Source: Conchocele bisecta
Taxonomy: Eukaryota; Mollusca; Bivalvia; Lucinida; Thyasiridae
Length of the DNA: 64,000 bases
Direction of reading: 5' to 3'
NCBI GenBank assembly: GCA_029237695.1
Contig: CM055265.1
Location: forward strand, 39,559,292-39,623,291
In this document: one piece after another, positions 63,892 through 64,000 of the stretch
Layout of the letters: every line of letters begins with the position of its first letter
Position numbering within the stretch: position 1 is the first letter of the stretch
Position numbers and translations under genes: made by a program
Notes under the pieces: model-generated
Told to the model about the DNA's origin: nothing
Databases searched by the model: none
Seen by the model: the letters and a program-made list of their open reading frames with translations, nothing else

Positions 63892-64000
63892 TTTTAACAA
63901 GCGCATTTAACTGTGCCACCATTTTGAATTTTATAGAATAATATTTGTTAATGATTTATTTTGTCAGTTCTACGCAAGAAGCAATGGGAATTGTACGAGA

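Overview
This window looks like intergenic and intronic DNA from an animal nuclear genome, most likely a marine mollusc and probably a bivalve. The reasons are the AT-rich composition, the absence of bacterial-style operons, two degraded non-LTR retrotransposons, tRNA-like SINE heads, and a very dense population of short palindromic DNA elements of kinds I associate with bivalve genomes. The species assignment is an inference from repeat style. No rRNA, CRISPR array or intact transposase gene was found, and almost every computed open frame lies inside a repeat.

Repeats make up most of the sequence. I separate about twenty terminal-inverted-repeat (TIR) families and name them by letter: A (about 240 bp near-perfect palindrome, 15 copies or remnants), B (pogo/Tigger-like, TA flanks), C (about 300 bp, 11 copies), D, H and V (TTAA-flanked, piggyBac-like), E, F/G (a composite of two hairpins), I, J, K, M, O, P, Q, R, S, T, U and W. 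Nesting is frequent: A inside a palindrome, A inside a tRNA-like gene, D inside J, R inside V, a hairpin inside D, an L1-like LINE inside D, and a 5 kb element inside M. A second class (23.6, 26.1, 51.0 and 61.1 kb) is fold-back DNA. These elements have short ACGGA(A)GCCC ends that enclose roughly 21-bp tandem units, and the units flip orientation once near one end.

Between the repeats, the minus strand holds a string of short open segments with splice-like borders: 46.5, 43.6, 40.8, 39.1, 17.3, 9.2, 5.9 and 5.1 kb. With the splice sites I chose, reading phase is kept across every neighbouring pair. I read this as one unidentified, cysteine-containing, probably extracellular or secreted protein gene whose introns are packed with mobile elements. 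The weaker plus-strand candidates are a possible terminal exon with poly(A) signals near 17.0 kb, a possible exon at 49.2 kb, and a possible first exon at 0.75 kb. No exon is proven.

Layout: 0-4.3 kb F/G, A, J, O, D and H elements; 4.3-9.3 kb exons 6-8 of the minus-strand gene with Q, J, D, B and C insertions; 9.3-16.6 kb clusters of A, P, M, I, C, V, R and D; 16.6-24 kb exon 5 and J, K, C and D; 24-28.6 kb SINE heads, W, a large fold-back element, A and D; 29-37 kb M elements and the 5 kb insertion; 37-47 kb C, A, a LINE fragment, M, S and exons 1-4; 47-57.5 kb B, C, K, fold-back, Q, A, D and F/G; 57.5-60 kb a D element split by an RT-less LINE; 60-64 kb A remnant, fold-back arrays, I, C pair, F and R.
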